The notes beneath the pieces were generated by a model, which had not been told where the DNA came from, ran no database searches, and saw only the letters and a program-made list of their open reading frames with translations. The translations under genes and the position numbers were made by a program. Positions 7,027-17,724 of a DNA stretch of 46,305 nt are shown in pieces. Numbering within the stretch: position 1 is the stretch's first letter; each line of letters starts with the position of its first letter. Origin of the DNA: Cellulomonas hominis (GTDB lineage Bacteria > Actinomycetota > Actinomycetes > Actinomycetales > Cellulomonadaceae); the NCBI RefSeq assembly GCF_005239125.1, contig NZ_SZYE01000008.1:1-46305 (forward strand). Direction: 5' to 3'.

Positions 7027-8979
7027 GTGAGGCGTGTGGGCGCGGTGCGGTTCGCGGGGGGTCGGGTCGGCGTGCGGCGGGGGGTCGCCGTCGGGGTGGT
7101 GCTCGCGCTGGTCGGCGCGCTGGGCGCGTGCTCGGGCGGGCCGGACGACCGGCAGCAGGCCGCGGACGCGCTCGCGGAGGCGATCGCGTCGGGCGACTTC
7201 GCGGACGTCCCGCTCGACGGCGCCACCGCGGCGGAGGCGGGCGAGGCGCGCACCGCCGCGTACGCCGGGCTCGACCCGTGGCAGCCCGAGGTCGCCGCCG
7301 GCGACGTGGTGGCCGCGGCGGACGACGACGCGGCCGCGTCCGTCGAGCTCACCTTCACCTGGGACGTCGGCAGCAGCGCCGCGCAGTGGACGTACACCAC
7401 GCACGCGACCCTCGCGAAGGTGGACGACGCGTGGCGCGCCCGCTGGTCGCCGATGCTGCTCGCCCCCGACCTCGCGGCCGGCGAGACCCTGCAGGTGCAC
7501 CGGGTGCAGGCGGAGCGGGCGGACGTGCTCGGCGCCGGGGACGCGGTGCTGGTGGAGTCCCGCCCGGTCTTCCGGATCGGCATCGACAAGACCCGGGTCG
7601 CGGCGGCGGACGCGGACGCGGCGGCGCGGGATCTCGCGGGCATGCTCGGGCTGGACCCCGAGGCCTACGCCGCGCAGGTCGCGGCGGCGGGCGAGAAGGC
7701 GTTCGTCGAGGCGATCGTCGTGCGGGCGGACGACCCGGCCTACGACCGCGGGGCGCTGTCCGTGGTCCCCGGGGTGAACATGCTCGAGACGGCGCTCCCG
7801 CTGGCGCCGAACCGCGCGTTCGCGCGGCCCGTGCTGGGATCGGTCGGCCAGGCGACGGCCGAGATCGTCGAGGAGTCGGACGGCGCCGTGGTGCCGGGCG
7901 ACCTCGCGGGGCTGAGCGGGCTGCAGGCCCAGTTCGACGAGCAGCTGCGGGGCGAGCCCGGCCTGACGGTCGTGGCGACCGCCGGCGGCGCGCAGGAGCG
8001 GGAGCTCTTCCACACCGAGCCCCTGGTCGGCGAGCCGCTGCGCACGACGCTCGACCCGGCGGTGCAGCAGGCGGCCGAGGACCTCGTCGCCACGGTCCCG
8101 GGCAGCGCGAGCGCGATCGTCGCGATCCGCCCGTCCACCGGCGACGTGCTCGCCGCGGCGAGCGGCCCGGGCGGCGGCGGCATGTCGACCGCCACCCTCG
8201 GCCTGTACGCGCCCGGGTCGACGTTCAAGGTCGCGTCCTCGCTGGCGCTGCTGCGCGCCGGCCTGACCCCGGACAGCACCGTGACGTGCCCCGAGACGGC
8301 GACCGTCGACGGCCGGTCGTTCCAGAACTACCCGGGCTACCCGGCCGACGCCCTCGGCGACATCACGCTGCGCACCGCCGTGGCCGAGTCGTGCAACACC
8401 GCGTTCCTCACGGCCGCGGGCACCGCCCCGCAGGAGGCGCTGGCGGCCGCGGCCGCGTCGCTGGGCCTGGTCCCGGACGCCGACCTCGGGTTCGCGGCTA
8501 CGCTCGGCGAGGTCCCGGCCGAGGCCACCGGCGGGACCGACCACGCGGCGTCGATGATCGGCCAGGCGCGGGTCCAGGCGACCCCGCTCGGCATGGCGAC
8601 GGTCGCGGCCTCGGTGGCCGCGGGCGGGCGGGTCACGCCGCGGCTGCTGCTCGGGGGGGCGGAGACCGCCACCCCGGCGCCCGAGCCGGAGCAGCCGCTG
8701 ACGGCCGAGGAGACCGAGGCCCTGCGGTCGATGATGCGGGCCGTCGTCACCGAGGGCGGCGGCGACTTCCTGCAGGACGTGCCCGGCCCCGAGGTGATCG
8801 CGAAGTCCGGCACGGCGCAGTACGGGGCCGGCGACGACCTGCAGAACCACGCGTGGATGATCGCGGCGCAGGGTGACCTGGCGGTCGCGGTGTTCGTCGA
8901 GACCGGCGACTTCGGGTCGACGACCGCGGGACCGCTGCTGGAGTCGTTCCTGCGTGCGGTGGCGGTGCCCGCGGCCTGA
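7027..8979 (+). CDS. Class B penicillin-binding protein, lipoprotein type with NTF2-like (MecA_N) domain
   Basis: A 650-residue D,D-transpeptidase that cross-links peptidoglycan outside the membrane. An N-terminal signal sequence with RR ends in a lipobox, LGAC (Cys35), so the enzyme is probably anchored by lipid rather than by a transmembrane helix. Residues about 45-150 resemble the NTF2-like MecA_N domain, then comes a PBP dimerisation domain, then the transpeptidase with SxxK as STFK (Ser398), SxN as SCN (Ser455) and KTG as KSGT (Lys593). All catalytic residues are present. The start GTG 7027 puts the basic residues directly before the hydrophobic core; an earlier in-frame codon at 6985 would add 14 unlikely residues. 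The domain order is that of PBP2a and B. subtilis PbpC relatives, which are low-affinity, non-essential class B enzymes. Confidence 0.93.
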   Translation: MRRVGAVRFAGGRVGVRRGVAVGVVLALVGALGACSGGPDDRQQAADALAEAIASGDFADVPLDGATAAEAGEARTAAYAGLDPWQPEVAAGDVVAAADDDAAASVELTFTWDVGSSAAQWTYTTHATLAKVDDAWRARWSPMLLAPDLAAGETLQVHRVQAERADVLGAGDAVLVESRPVFRIGIDKTRVAAADADAAARDLAGMLGLDPEAYAAQVAAAGEKAFVEAIVVRADDPAYDRGALSVVPGVNMLETALPLAPNRAFARPVLGSVGQATAEIVEESDGAVVPGDLAGLSGLQAQFDEQLRGEPGLTVVATAGGAQERELFHTEPLVGEPLRTTLDPAVQQAAEDLVATVPGSASAIVAIRPSTGDVLAAASGPGGGGMSTATLGLYAPGSTFKVASSLALLRAGLTPDSTVTCPETATVDGRSFQNYPGYPADALGDITLRTAVAESCNTAFLTAAGTAPQEALAAAAASLGLVPDADLGFAATLGEVPAEATGGTDHAASMIGQARVQATPLGMATVAASVAAGGRVTPRLLLGGAETATPAPEPEQPLTAEETEALRSMMRAVVTEGGGDFLQDVPGPEVIAKSGTAQYGAGDDLQNHAWMIAAQGDLAVAVFVETGDFGSTTAGPLLESFLRAVAVPAA

Positions 8980-8989
8980 ACGGCGCCCT

Positions 8990-9019
8990 GACCTGCGCGT
9001 TCGTCGGACCGCGCGGGTC
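8990..9019 (+). terminator. Hairpin after the PBP gene
   Basis: Arms gacctgcgcg (8990-8999) and cgcgcgggtc (9010-9019) pair at nine of ten positions with a G-U at the tenth, 11 nt after the stop codon. No U tract is visible. Confidence 0.45.
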
Positions 9020-9112
9020 GGGGCGACGGGCCGCCGCGCACCGCGCGTTTTGTCCGCTTTGGCCCGAGTGGGTGAAATGCGAGTTCTGGCGGGACGGGTG
9101 CCGTCCGCCCCC

Positions 9113-9142
9113 TTCCGCTCGTCCGGGTGGCGGGCCTACAGT
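9113..9142 (+). promoter_or_regulatory. Putative promoter of the riboswitch transcript
   Basis: A good -10 hexamer TACAGT (9137-9142) lies 18 nt after TTCCGC (9113-9118), a weak -35. Transcription would begin near 9149, just before the first conserved riboswitch nucleotides, which is what one expects for an aptamer at the 5' end of an mRNA. Confidence 0.45.
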
Positions 9143-9150
9143 CGCCGTGT

Positions 9151-9227
9151 CAGCGACAAGGGCAAACCCTCCGCGAGGAGGGGACGCAAAGCCACGGGAC
9201 CCCCGCAGGTCAGCCGGGCTGCCGAAC
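9151..9227 (+). ncRNA. Cyclic di-GMP-I (GEMM-I) riboswitch aptamer
   Basis: The segment carries the invariant blocks of the class I c-di-GMP aptamer in order: AGGGCAAACC (9160-9169), a perfect 6-bp stem capped by a GCGA tetraloop (ccctcc/ggaggg, 9167-9182), GACGCAAAGCC (9183-9193), ACGGG, and the second stem AGCCGGGCTGCCGA (9212-9225). The GNRA tetraloop is the one that docks into the second helix in the known structure. The middle G of the first GGG, which reads one guanine of the ligand, is present, so the ligand should be c-di-GMP rather than the 3',3'-cGAMP of the GEMM-Ib variants. A Shine-Dalgarno sequence (aagga, 9229-9233) follows immediately, suggesting control of translation initiation of the 56-residue gene. 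A closing P1 helix is not obvious. Confidence 0.92.
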
Positions 9228-9239
9228 GAAGGATCTGCC

Positions 9240-9410
9240 ATGGAACAGCGCGGCTTCTACGAGCCGGCCGAGCAGCGAGGCTCCGACCTCCGCTCCGACG
9301 TGACGGGGCGCGCCGCGACGCGCCTGTCCTCCTGGTCCCGCATCGCGGCGACCCTCGCGGCGCACGCGGACCTCGTGCCCACGCAGCGCGAGTGCACGTC
9401 CGCCTCCTGA
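9240..9410 (+). CDS. 56-residue protein of unknown function under c-di-GMP riboswitch control
   Basis: The ORF starts with ATG 9240, 6 nt after aagga and 13 nt after the aptamer core. Nearly every codon ends in G or C, matching real genes in this genome. The product starts MEQRGFYEPAEQRG, is polar and rich in Arg, Ala and Ser, has no signal peptide or membrane segment, one Trp (SSWSR) and one Cys near the end (QRECTSAS). Residues about 26-45 could form an amphipathic helix. I do not recognise the family. It ends 16 nt before the stop codon of the convergent flippase-like gene, so the riboswitch cannot serve any other plus-strand gene nearby. A function connected with biofilm, motility or development is only an inference from the ligand. 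Confidence 0.75.
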   Translation: MEQRGFYEPAEQRGSDLRSDVTGRAATRLSSWSRIAATLAAHADLVPTQRECTSAS

Positions 9411-9426
9411 CCCGCGGGCCCGGTCG

Positions 9427-11982
9427 TCAGAGCTCGCCGACGCGCTGCATGTAGCGCATCGCGGCCCACCCGACCGGGATCCGCAGCCAGTAGGTGAGCA
9501 CGCGGAACAGCACCGCGACCGAGGTCGCGACACCCGGGTTCACGCCGACCACCGTCAGCGCGCCCGCGAGGGCGATCTCGGTGGTGCCGATGCCCCCGGG
9601 GGTCGGGGCGATGGACCCGGCCGTGTTGCCCGCCAGGTAGACGATCGCGACCTGCACGAGCGACAGGTGCTGGTTGAAGGCCAGCAGGCACACCTCGAAC
9701 GCGAGGATGTACCCGAACGTCGTGATCAGGTTGCCCGCGAGCCCGACCCCGAGCCGGAACGGCTGGCCGACCACCTCGATGAGGCGGGGCCAGGTCTGCT
9801 GCACCGTCGGCAGCGTCTTGGCGGCGACCCACTGCCGCACCTTCGGCACCAGGAGCGCGGCACCGACCGCGGCCGCGAGCACGCCGATCACCACGATGAC
9901 CGTGGGCGACACGGTGAACCGCTCCAGCTGGTTCGTGCCGGACGCCACCGACAGCACCAGGAGCATCGGCAGCGTCACGACGAAGTGCGACACCTGCACG
10001 AGCGCGACGGTCGCCGTCGCGAGCGACGCCGAGGTGCCGCGGCGGGTCAGCAGCCGGAGGTTGATGGCGGCGGGCCCGATGCCGGCCGGCGCCGCGAGCG
10101 CCACGAACGTGGACGCCGACTGCGCGACCGAGGCCCGCCACAGGGACAGCTTCACCGGGGAGAACGCCACCAGGGACAGCGCCGCCCCGAACAGCGTCGC
10201 CATGCCGAGCAGGAACGCCAGGACGCTCAGCCGCCAGTCCGTGGTCGACAGCGCGTCGAGGATGGTCTGCAGGTTGATCGACGTCAGCAGGATGATGACG
10301 GCGGCCGTGGTGAGCAGGATCGTCAGCACGGTGCGCGCGCCGAACCGGATCAGCTGCACGGGCTCGACGTCGGCCTCCGGCAGCCGCGCGACCAGCGCGG
10401 AGCGGAGCTCGGCCAGCACCTCCTTGTGCGCGCGCAGCTCCTCGCGGGTGCGGCGCGGCAGGGTGATGGTCTGCAGCAGCGGCCCGATCGCGGCGATGTC
10501 GCCCTCGGGCAGGACCGCGACGGCCGACTCCAGGGCCCGGGCCGGCCCGACGCGGAGCGCGAGCAGGGCGACCATCTGGGTGCGGTCCATGCGCTGGGCG
10601 AGCTCGGAGGACGCGACGTCGCCCTGGTCCCACCCCACGAGCCACACCGTCGGGTCGTCGGGTCCGTCGGCGACCAGGATCACGTCGCTGGTCAGCGCGC
10701 GGTGGGCGAGCCCGGCCTCGTGGGCCGTGCCCAGCTGCCCCCAGATCGCGCGCAGCACGTCGTCGGTGATCACCTCGGGGTCGAGCTCCGCGAGCGACGT
10801 GGCGGCCGGCACCGGGTCCTGCACCAGCAGCATCGAGGAGTCGGCCTCGGCGATGCCGCGCAGCGCGGGGGTGCGGACCCCCGCGGCGGAGGCGGTGAAC
10901 GAGAGCAGGGCGGCGCGCTCGGCGGCCTGGCGCAGCGAGACGACCGACCGGCCGTCCAGCCCGCGCAGCCGCAGGGACCGCCACAGCCGGCTGAGGAAGC
11001 CGATCACCTGGCGGTCGCCGTCGAGCACGAGCACGTCGAGCTCCCGGCCGTCCTCGGTGACCATGCCGTAGGCACGGTGGTCGGCGTACCGGACCGCGGC
11101 CCGCGCCCCGGCGCTGCCCGGCGTCGCGTCCGGCGCCGCGTCCCCGCCCGGCCGGGGCCCGACCTCGGCCGGGTCGTCGTCCTCGTCGGGGACCCGCACC
11201 AGGACCTGCGGCCGCCAGCCCGCGCGGCGCACGCCGGCGACCAGGCTCGCGCCGTAGGCCCGCTCGGACCGCACGCCCGACACGTACCGGACGGCGAGCC
11301 CGGCGGCCCGGCCGATGAGCAGGGCGATCGCGACGCCGGGCAGCGACGTGCCCGCCGTGATCACCATGACGCCCACCGCGACCCACACGAGGTTCCACGA
11401 CCAGGACACGGTGCGCCGGCGGGTCCGCGGGCCGGTCGCCGTCAGCAGGCCGGCGATCAGGGCGATGTACTCGGGGATCGACAGCGTCAGCTGGCCGTTC
11501 AGCCGGACGGACAGCCCGGCGACCAGCTGGTCCGACCCGAGGTGCTCCACCAGCCACGCGACGCCCGCCGACGCGAGCACGGCGACGATGGCGGCGACCG
11601 ACGCCTCGACCATCTGCCGCCCGAGCCGGCGCACGGCCAGCTCCGCGAGGACGGCGACCGGCACGAGGTAGGTGACGACGGTCTCGAGCAGCGCGACCGG
11701 CACCACGAGGATCTGGCGGAGCAGCGAGGCGAACCCCTGCACGTCCTCCGCGACGCCCGACGTGGTGTTGTGCGCGTACGTCGCCAGCGCCATGACCGCG
11801 ACCGCGCCGACCAGGCTGAGCACGACGCCGAGCAGGTCGCTCGGGTGGTGCACCCGCACCGCGGGGGTGTCCAGCACCTGGGGCCGGCCGAGCCCGTCGA
11901 GCCCGGCCTGGCTGCGCTCGCCCGCGGCGGGCCCGTCGGGTCGACCGGACGCCGCCGGCGCGCTGGTCGAGGCGTCGGGCAT
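9427..11982 (-). CDS. Flippase-like LPG_synthase_TM protein with an embedded pseudokinase domain
   Basis: An 851-residue membrane protein in three parts. Residues about 45-240 form an N-terminal block of six or more hydrophobic helices. The cytoplasmic middle (about 250-540) resembles an aminoglycoside phosphotransferase/RIO-type kinase, but the catalytic HxD is HRA (His427-Arg-Ala429) and the metal-binding Asp motif reads VGWDQGD (Asp452), so it is probably inactive. The C-terminal third (about 560-851) is the lysylphosphatidylglycerol synthase transmembrane/UPF0104 flippase domain, with PGGIGTTE and a last amphipathic end (MRYMQRVGEL). No LPG synthetase (DUF2156) domain follows, so lipid transport or another envelope role is more likely than lysyl transfer. 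ATG 11982 (MPDASTSAP) was chosen over GTG 12039, which adds a basic, non-conserved stretch. No clear Shine-Dalgarno is visible. Confidence 0.88.
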   Translation of the reverse strand: MPDASTSAPAASGRPDGPAAGERSQAGLDGLGRPQVLDTPAVRVHHPSDLLGVVLSLVGAVAVMALATYAHNTTSGVAEDVQGFASLLRQILVVPVALLETVVTYLVPVAVLAELAVRRLGRQMVEASVAAIVAVLASAGVAWLVEHLGSDQLVAGLSVRLNGQLTLSIPEYIALIAGLLTATGPRTRRRTVSWSWNLVWVAVGVMVITAGTSLPGVAIALLIGRAAGLAVRYVSGVRSERAYGASLVAGVRRAGWRPQVLVRVPDEDDDPAEVGPRPGGDAAPDATPGSAGARAAVRYADHRAYGMVTEDGRELDVLVLDGDRQVIGFLSRLWRSLRLRGLDGRSVVSLRQAAERAALLSFTASAAGVRTPALRGIAEADSSMLLVQDPVPAATSLAELDPEVITDDVLRAIWGQLGTAHEAGLAHRALTSDVILVADGPDDPTVWLVGWDQGDVASSELAQRMDRTQMVALLALRVGPARALESAVAVLPEGDIAAIGPLLQTITLPRRTREELRAHKEVLAELRSALVARLPEADVEPVQLIRFGARTVLTILLTTAAVIILLTSINLQTILDALSTTDWRLSVLAFLLGMATLFGAALSLVAFSPVKLSLWRASVAQSASTFVALAAPAGIGPAAINLRLLTRRGTSASLATATVALVQVSHFVVTLPMLLVLSVASGTNQLERFTVSPTVIVVIGVLAAAVGAALLVPKVRQWVAAKTLPTVQQTWPRLIEVVGQPFRLGVGLAGNLITTFGYILAFEVCLLAFNQHLSLVQVAIVYLAGNTAGSIAPTPGGIGTTEIALAGALTVVGVNPGVATSVAVLFRVLTYWLRIPVGWAAMRYMQRVGEL

Positions 11983-12105
11983 GGGGGCGAGTCTATTCAG
12001 CGACGGTCTCCCCGGGGGCCTCCTGCACGCCCTGCGCACGGAATCCGTCCTGGAGGATGACCGCGCGCGGGCGCGGCCTCCGTCGCGAGGATGACCCCCG
12101 GGGGC

Positions 12106-12111
12106 TAGCGT
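12106..12111 (+). promoter_or_regulatory. Possible -10 element (TAGCGT) before the HdeD-like gene
   Basis: TAGCGT lies 61 nt before the start codon in the region between the divergent flippase-like and HdeD-like genes (11983-12172). No clear -35 is visible. Confidence 0.35.
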
Positions 12112-12172
12112 GACCGGCAGGGACGCCGTCGGCGGGGCGGCGGTCCGCCCGCTGGAGCACCCGGAGGTACGC

Positions 12173-12775
12173 GTGGCTCAGGACGTGCAGGGCAGGGTCG
12201 CGGCGGTGCTGCGGTCGGTCTGGTGGCTGCCGGTGCTCCGGGGCGTGCTCATGATCGTGCTGGGCCTGCTGCTGCTGGTCGAGCCGCTGGGCACGCTCGT
12301 CGCGCTCGTGTGGGTGTTCGGCGTGTTCGCGGTCGTCGACGGTGCCGTGGTGCTGCTGCAGGCGCTGCTCGCCCGCGGCCGGCCCGGGTTCGGCTGGCTC
12401 ATCGCGGAGGGCCTGGTCAGCATCGGGTTCGGCGCGCTCATCATGCTGTGGCCGGACGTGACGGCGCTGGTGCTGTTCTACCTGCTCGCGCTCTGGGTGC
12501 TGGTGCTCGGGGTCACCGCCGTGATCGTCGCCGTGACGCAGTACCGGGCGCGGGACCTGGCGTGGTCCGGGACGCTCGTGTTCGGGCTGATCGCGTTCCT
12601 GTTCGGCCTGCTCCTGGCGATCAAGCCCCAGGGCACGGTCGACGTGATCCTCACCGTGTACGGGCTGTTCGCCTTCGTGGCCGGCGTGGTGATGCTCGTG
12701 TCGGGGTTCGCGACCCGCTCGCTGAGCCGCCAGCTCGCGGCCGACGGCCGCGCCGCGGGGTCGACCGCGGTCTGA
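12173..12775 (+). CDS. HdeD family membrane protein (DUF308)
   Basis: A 200-residue protein with six predicted transmembrane helices in three hairpins, the DUF308/HdeD fold: for example VLRGVLMIVLGLLLLVEPLG, then GWLIAEGLVSIGFGALIMLWP and LVFGLIAFLFGLLLAIKPQG. The glycine- and proline-punctuated pattern in which each second helix is followed by (W/K)P is typical. GTG 12173 has ggagg (12163-12167) 5 nt upstream; the longer frame from 12110 is not needed. E. coli HdeD is linked to acid resistance, but the role of actinobacterial members is unknown. It is divergent from the flippase-like gene and convergent with the CPBP protease gene. Confidence 0.9.
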   Translation: MAQDVQGRVAAVLRSVWWLPVLRGVLMIVLGLLLLVEPLGTLVALVWVFGVFAVVDGAVVLLQALLARGRPGFGWLIAEGLVSIGFGALIMLWPDVTALVLFYLLALWVLVLGVTAVIVAVTQYRARDLAWSGTLVFGLIAFLFGLLLAIKPQGTVDVILTVYGLFAFVAGVVMLVSGFATRSLSRQLAADGRAAGSTAV

Positions 12776-12788
12776 GTGCGCACCGGCG

Positions 12789-13595
12789 TCAGCGGATCCC
12801 GAGCGCCTCGCGCCACGCCACCGGCAGCAGGGCGTACCCGACGAACGCCACGACGTCGAGCACCGTGTGCGCCACCACGAGCGGCATCGTCCGCCGCCGG
12901 CGCCGGTAGTACTCGGCGAACACCAGACCCATCACGACGTTGCCCAGGAACGGGCCGATCCCCTGGTACAGGTGGTACGAGCCGCGCAGGACGGCCGAGG
13001 TGACCAGGATCGCCGGGGTCCGCCACCGCAGCTCCCGCAGCCGCTCCATCAGGTAGCCGACGACGACCACCTCCTCGAGCAGCGCGTTCTGCAGCGCCGA
13101 GAGGATCAGCACGGGGACGGTCCACCACGCGGCGCCCAGCGCGGCGGCCTGCACCTCGACGGTGATGCCGACGGCGCGCCCCACGACGTACAGCGCGAGC
13201 CCGGGCAGCCCGATCAGCGCGGCCAGCCCGAACCCCACCCCGAGGTCCCGGCCGGGGCGGGAGCCGTCCAGGCCGATCCGGCGGGCGGCGCTGCGGCCGT
13301 TGGCGGAGAGCAGATACAGGGCCAGGGCGACCGGCACCAGGGCGAACCCGATCGACAGCAGCTGGTACATCAGGTCGAGGTACGGCCGGGGCGAGCGGCT
13401 GGCGTTCAGCGTGGCGGTCTGCGACGCCAGCGGGGTCTCCGCGGTCAGGCGGGCGACGATGTTGACGACCGCGTAGACGGCGGACTGGCCGAGGGACAGG
13501 CCCAGCACGATCCAGACCTCGGCGGTGAGGCGGCGGCGCCGGGCGCGATCCGAGACGGGCGGGGCGCCGGGGGTGCTCGGGTCGAGGGCGGTCAC
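12789..13595 (-). CDS. CPBP family intramembrane metalloprotease (CAAX protease-like)
   Basis: A 268-residue multi-pass protein of the CPBP/Abi (ABI domain) family. The conserved glutamate pair lies at residues 174-175 (LLEEVVVVGYL), the second motif is SAVLRGSYHLYQG with His208, and the third is HTVLD with His243; these are the residues thought to bind metal and activate water in Rce1-type glutamate proteases. The arginine of the canonical EExxxR is replaced (EEVVVVG), a variation seen in some family members. About eight hydrophobic segments are present. Roles reported for relatives include bacteriocin self-immunity and peptide processing; nothing next to this gene suggests a substrate. GTG 13595 is the start of the frame. 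Confidence 0.88.
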   Translation of the reverse strand: MTALDPSTPGAPPVSDRARRRRLTAEVWIVLGLSLGQSAVYAVVNIVARLTAETPLASQTATLNASRSPRPYLDLMYQLLSIGFALVPVALALYLLSANGRSAARRIGLDGSRPGRDLGVGFGLAALIGLPGLALYVVGRAVGITVEVQAAALGAAWWTVPVLILSALQNALLEEVVVVGYLMERLRELRWRTPAILVTSAVLRGSYHLYQGIGPFLGNVVMGLVFAEYYRRRRRTMPLVVAHTVLDVVAFVGYALLPVAWREALGIR

Positions 13596-13695
13596 GTCGG
13601 CAGCGTAGGACGCGCGGCTGGACCCCGCCTGGACGCCGCCTGTGCCGCCGCCGACCGCGCGGGCCCGCGGGGACGCCCGGGGGGCGCCGACACCG

Positions 13696-14451
13696 TCAGG
13701 CGCGGGCGAGCGCGGCGGCCGCCTGGGCCACGACCTCCGGGTCCGTGACCGTCCACCCGCCGGCGGAGCCGCCGCCGCCCGGGCCGCCGTCGCCGGCCAC
13801 CGTGCGGCTCGCGGACAGGTGCACCGCGTCCACCCCGGCCGCGATGAGCGCGCCGATGTCGACGGGTCGCACGCCGCCGCCGGCCATCACCTGGACGGCG
13901 CCCGCGGTGTGCTCGACCATGGCGGCGAGCCGGCGCACGCCGTCGATGCTGCGGGCCTCGCCGCCCGAGGACAGCACGCGGGTGACCCCGGCGCCGGCCA
14001 GGGCGTCCAGGACGGCGAGCGGGTCGGCCACGGAGTCCACGGCCCGGTGGAACGTCACCTCGCGGCCGTCCGCGGCGCGGAGCAGGGCGGCCAGCGCGCG
14101 CTCGTCCACCCGGCCGTCCGCGGTGAGCGGCCCGACGACGACGCCGTCGACGCCGAGGCCGACGGCGGCGCGGACCTCGCGGACCTGCACGTCGAGCTCG
14201 TCGGCGTCGTAGACGAAGGGACCCGGCCGCGGGCGCACCAGCACGTGCACCCCGGGGGCGGCGTCGCCGCGCGCGGCCCGGGCGTCCCGCTCGGCCACCA
14301 GGGCGGCGAGCAGGCCGGCGCCGGGGGTCAGCCCGCCCGTCGCCGCGAGCGCGGCGCACACCTCGGTGCGGGCCGCGCCCCCGTCGGCCGCCACGCGGTA
14401 GCCCGCCAGGTCCTGGACGGCGATCTCGAGGACGGGACGGGACGCGGGCAC
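13696..14451 (-). CDS. cutC: Copper homeostasis protein CutC
   Basis: A 251-residue TIM-barrel protein with the CutC signatures: the N-terminal LEIAVQDL, ALLAALVAERD-type helix, VHVLVRPRPGPFVYD, GLGVDGVVVGPL, VTFHRAVDSVADP, VTRVLSSGGEARSIDG and VMAGGGVRPVDI. The GTG start at 14451 is preceded by ggaggagcc. CutC was linked to copper tolerance in E. coli although its biochemical role is still debated. Here it sits 102 nt downstream of copA in the same direction, which supports a copper connection, but a strong hairpin (14505-14538) lies between them, so it may be expressed only by read-through or from its own promoter. Confidence 0.93.
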   Translation of the reverse strand: MPASRPVLEIAVQDLAGYRVAADGGAARTEVCAALAATGGLTPGAGLLAALVAERDARAARGDAAPGVHVLVRPRPGPFVYDADELDVQVREVRAAVGLGVDGVVVGPLTADGRVDERALAALLRAADGREVTFHRAVDSVADPLAVLDALAGAGVTRVLSSGGEARSIDGVRRLAAMVEHTAGAVQVMAGGGVRPVDIGALIAAGVDAVHLSASRTVAGDGGPGGGGSAGGWTVTDPEVVAQAAAALARA

Positions 14452-14504
14452 GGCTCCTCCAAAGGGCGGGGGGTCGGTGCTGACCGTAGCGCCTCGGCAC
14501 GCCG

Positions 14505-14538
14505 CCCCCCGGGACGTCCGTGCGGACGCCCCGGGGGG
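14505..14538 (-). terminator. Terminator hairpin after copA
   Basis: Arms ccccccgggacgtcc (14505-14519) and ggacgccccgggggg (14524-14538) pair at 14 of 15 positions around a gtgc loop. It lies just after the copA stop codon and before cutC on the minus strand. Confidence 0.65.
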
Positions 14539-14553
14539 TCGTGGGCCGCCGGG

Positions 14554-17132
<2,579 letters not shown>

Positions 17133-17136
<4 letters not shown>

Positions 17137-17366
17137 AGCAGGGACTTGCGCGGCGTGACGGCGTAGCCGGCCTCGTCGACGGCGGCGGCGACGGCCTCGT
17201 CGGCGAGCGGCGCGTCCGAGGTGACGGTGACGGGCGACGACCCGCCGGCGACGAGGTCGACCCGCACGTCGGTGACGCCCGGCAGGGCGCTGAGCTCCTC
17301 GGTGACGTGGCGGACGCAATTGCCGCAGGTCATGCCGTCGACGGAGAACGTGGTGGTCTGGCTCAC
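17133..17366 (-). CDS. copZ: Copper chaperone CopZ (HMA domain)
   Basis: A 77-residue single heavy-metal-associated domain with the Cu(I)-binding motif GMTCGNC and the ferredoxin-like HMA pattern ([21 protein letters not shown], then [12 protein letters not shown]). It delivers cytoplasmic Cu(I) to CopA, whose gene overlaps its stop codon. The start is GTG 17366, preceded by agagga 9-14 nt upstream. It follows csoR after a gap of only 26 nt, so csoR-copZ-copA form one transcript. Confidence 0.95.
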
Positions 17367-17392
17367 GGTGGTGTTCCTCTCGGGTGCGGGGT

Positions 17393-17674
17393 TCAGGAGC
17401 GGACGAGGCGGGCGATGGCCTCCGAGGCCTCGCGGACCTTCTCGGCGCCGGCCTCCGGGGACTGCCGGGCGGCGTCGACGACGCAGTGGCCCAGGTGGTC
17501 CTCGACGAGGCCGATGCTCACGGCCTGCAGCGCCTTGGTCACGGCGGAGACCTGGGTGAGCACGTCGATGCAGTAGACGTCCTCCTCGACCATGCGCGCG
17601 ATGCCGCGCACCTGCCCCTCGATGCGCTTCAGGCGCTTGAGGTAGTCGTCCTTGTCGCCGCTGTAGCCGTGCAC
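17393..17674 (-). CDS. csoR: Copper-sensing transcriptional repressor CsoR
   Basis: A 93-residue all-helical repressor of the CsoR/RcnR family. The Cu(I) ligands are in place: Cys35 (VYCIDVLTQ), His60 and Cys64 (VEDHLGHC), the C-H-C set of true CsoR proteins. GTG 17674 ([21 protein letters not shown]) was preferred to the longer frame from 17791 because it has a ggaggg Shine-Dalgarno and gives the family length. Copper binding releases the repressor from DNA. A matching operator lies at 17729-17745 directly upstream, so the operon is autoregulated. Confidence 0.95.
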   Translation of the reverse strand: MHGYSGDKDDYLKRLKRIEGQVRGIARMVEEDVYCIDVLTQVSAVTKALQAVSIGLVEDHLGHCVVDAARQSPEAGAEKVREASEAIARLVRS

Positions 17675-17724
17675 GTCGCGCTCCCTCCGTGCGAGGCGCG
17701 AGCGCACCCCGTCACATCTCCCAA

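Noticed and set aside
9151-9227. 3',3'-cGAMP (GEMM-Ib) or ydaO-type c-di-AMP riboswitch
   Set aside because: The ligand-reading G is retained as in c-di-GMP aptamers, and the conserved blocks are those of GEMM, not of ydaO.
9427-11982. Lysyl-phosphatidylglycerol synthase MprF
   Set aside because: Only the transmembrane flippase-like part is present; no DUF2156 catalytic or lysyl-tRNA synthetase domain is encoded.
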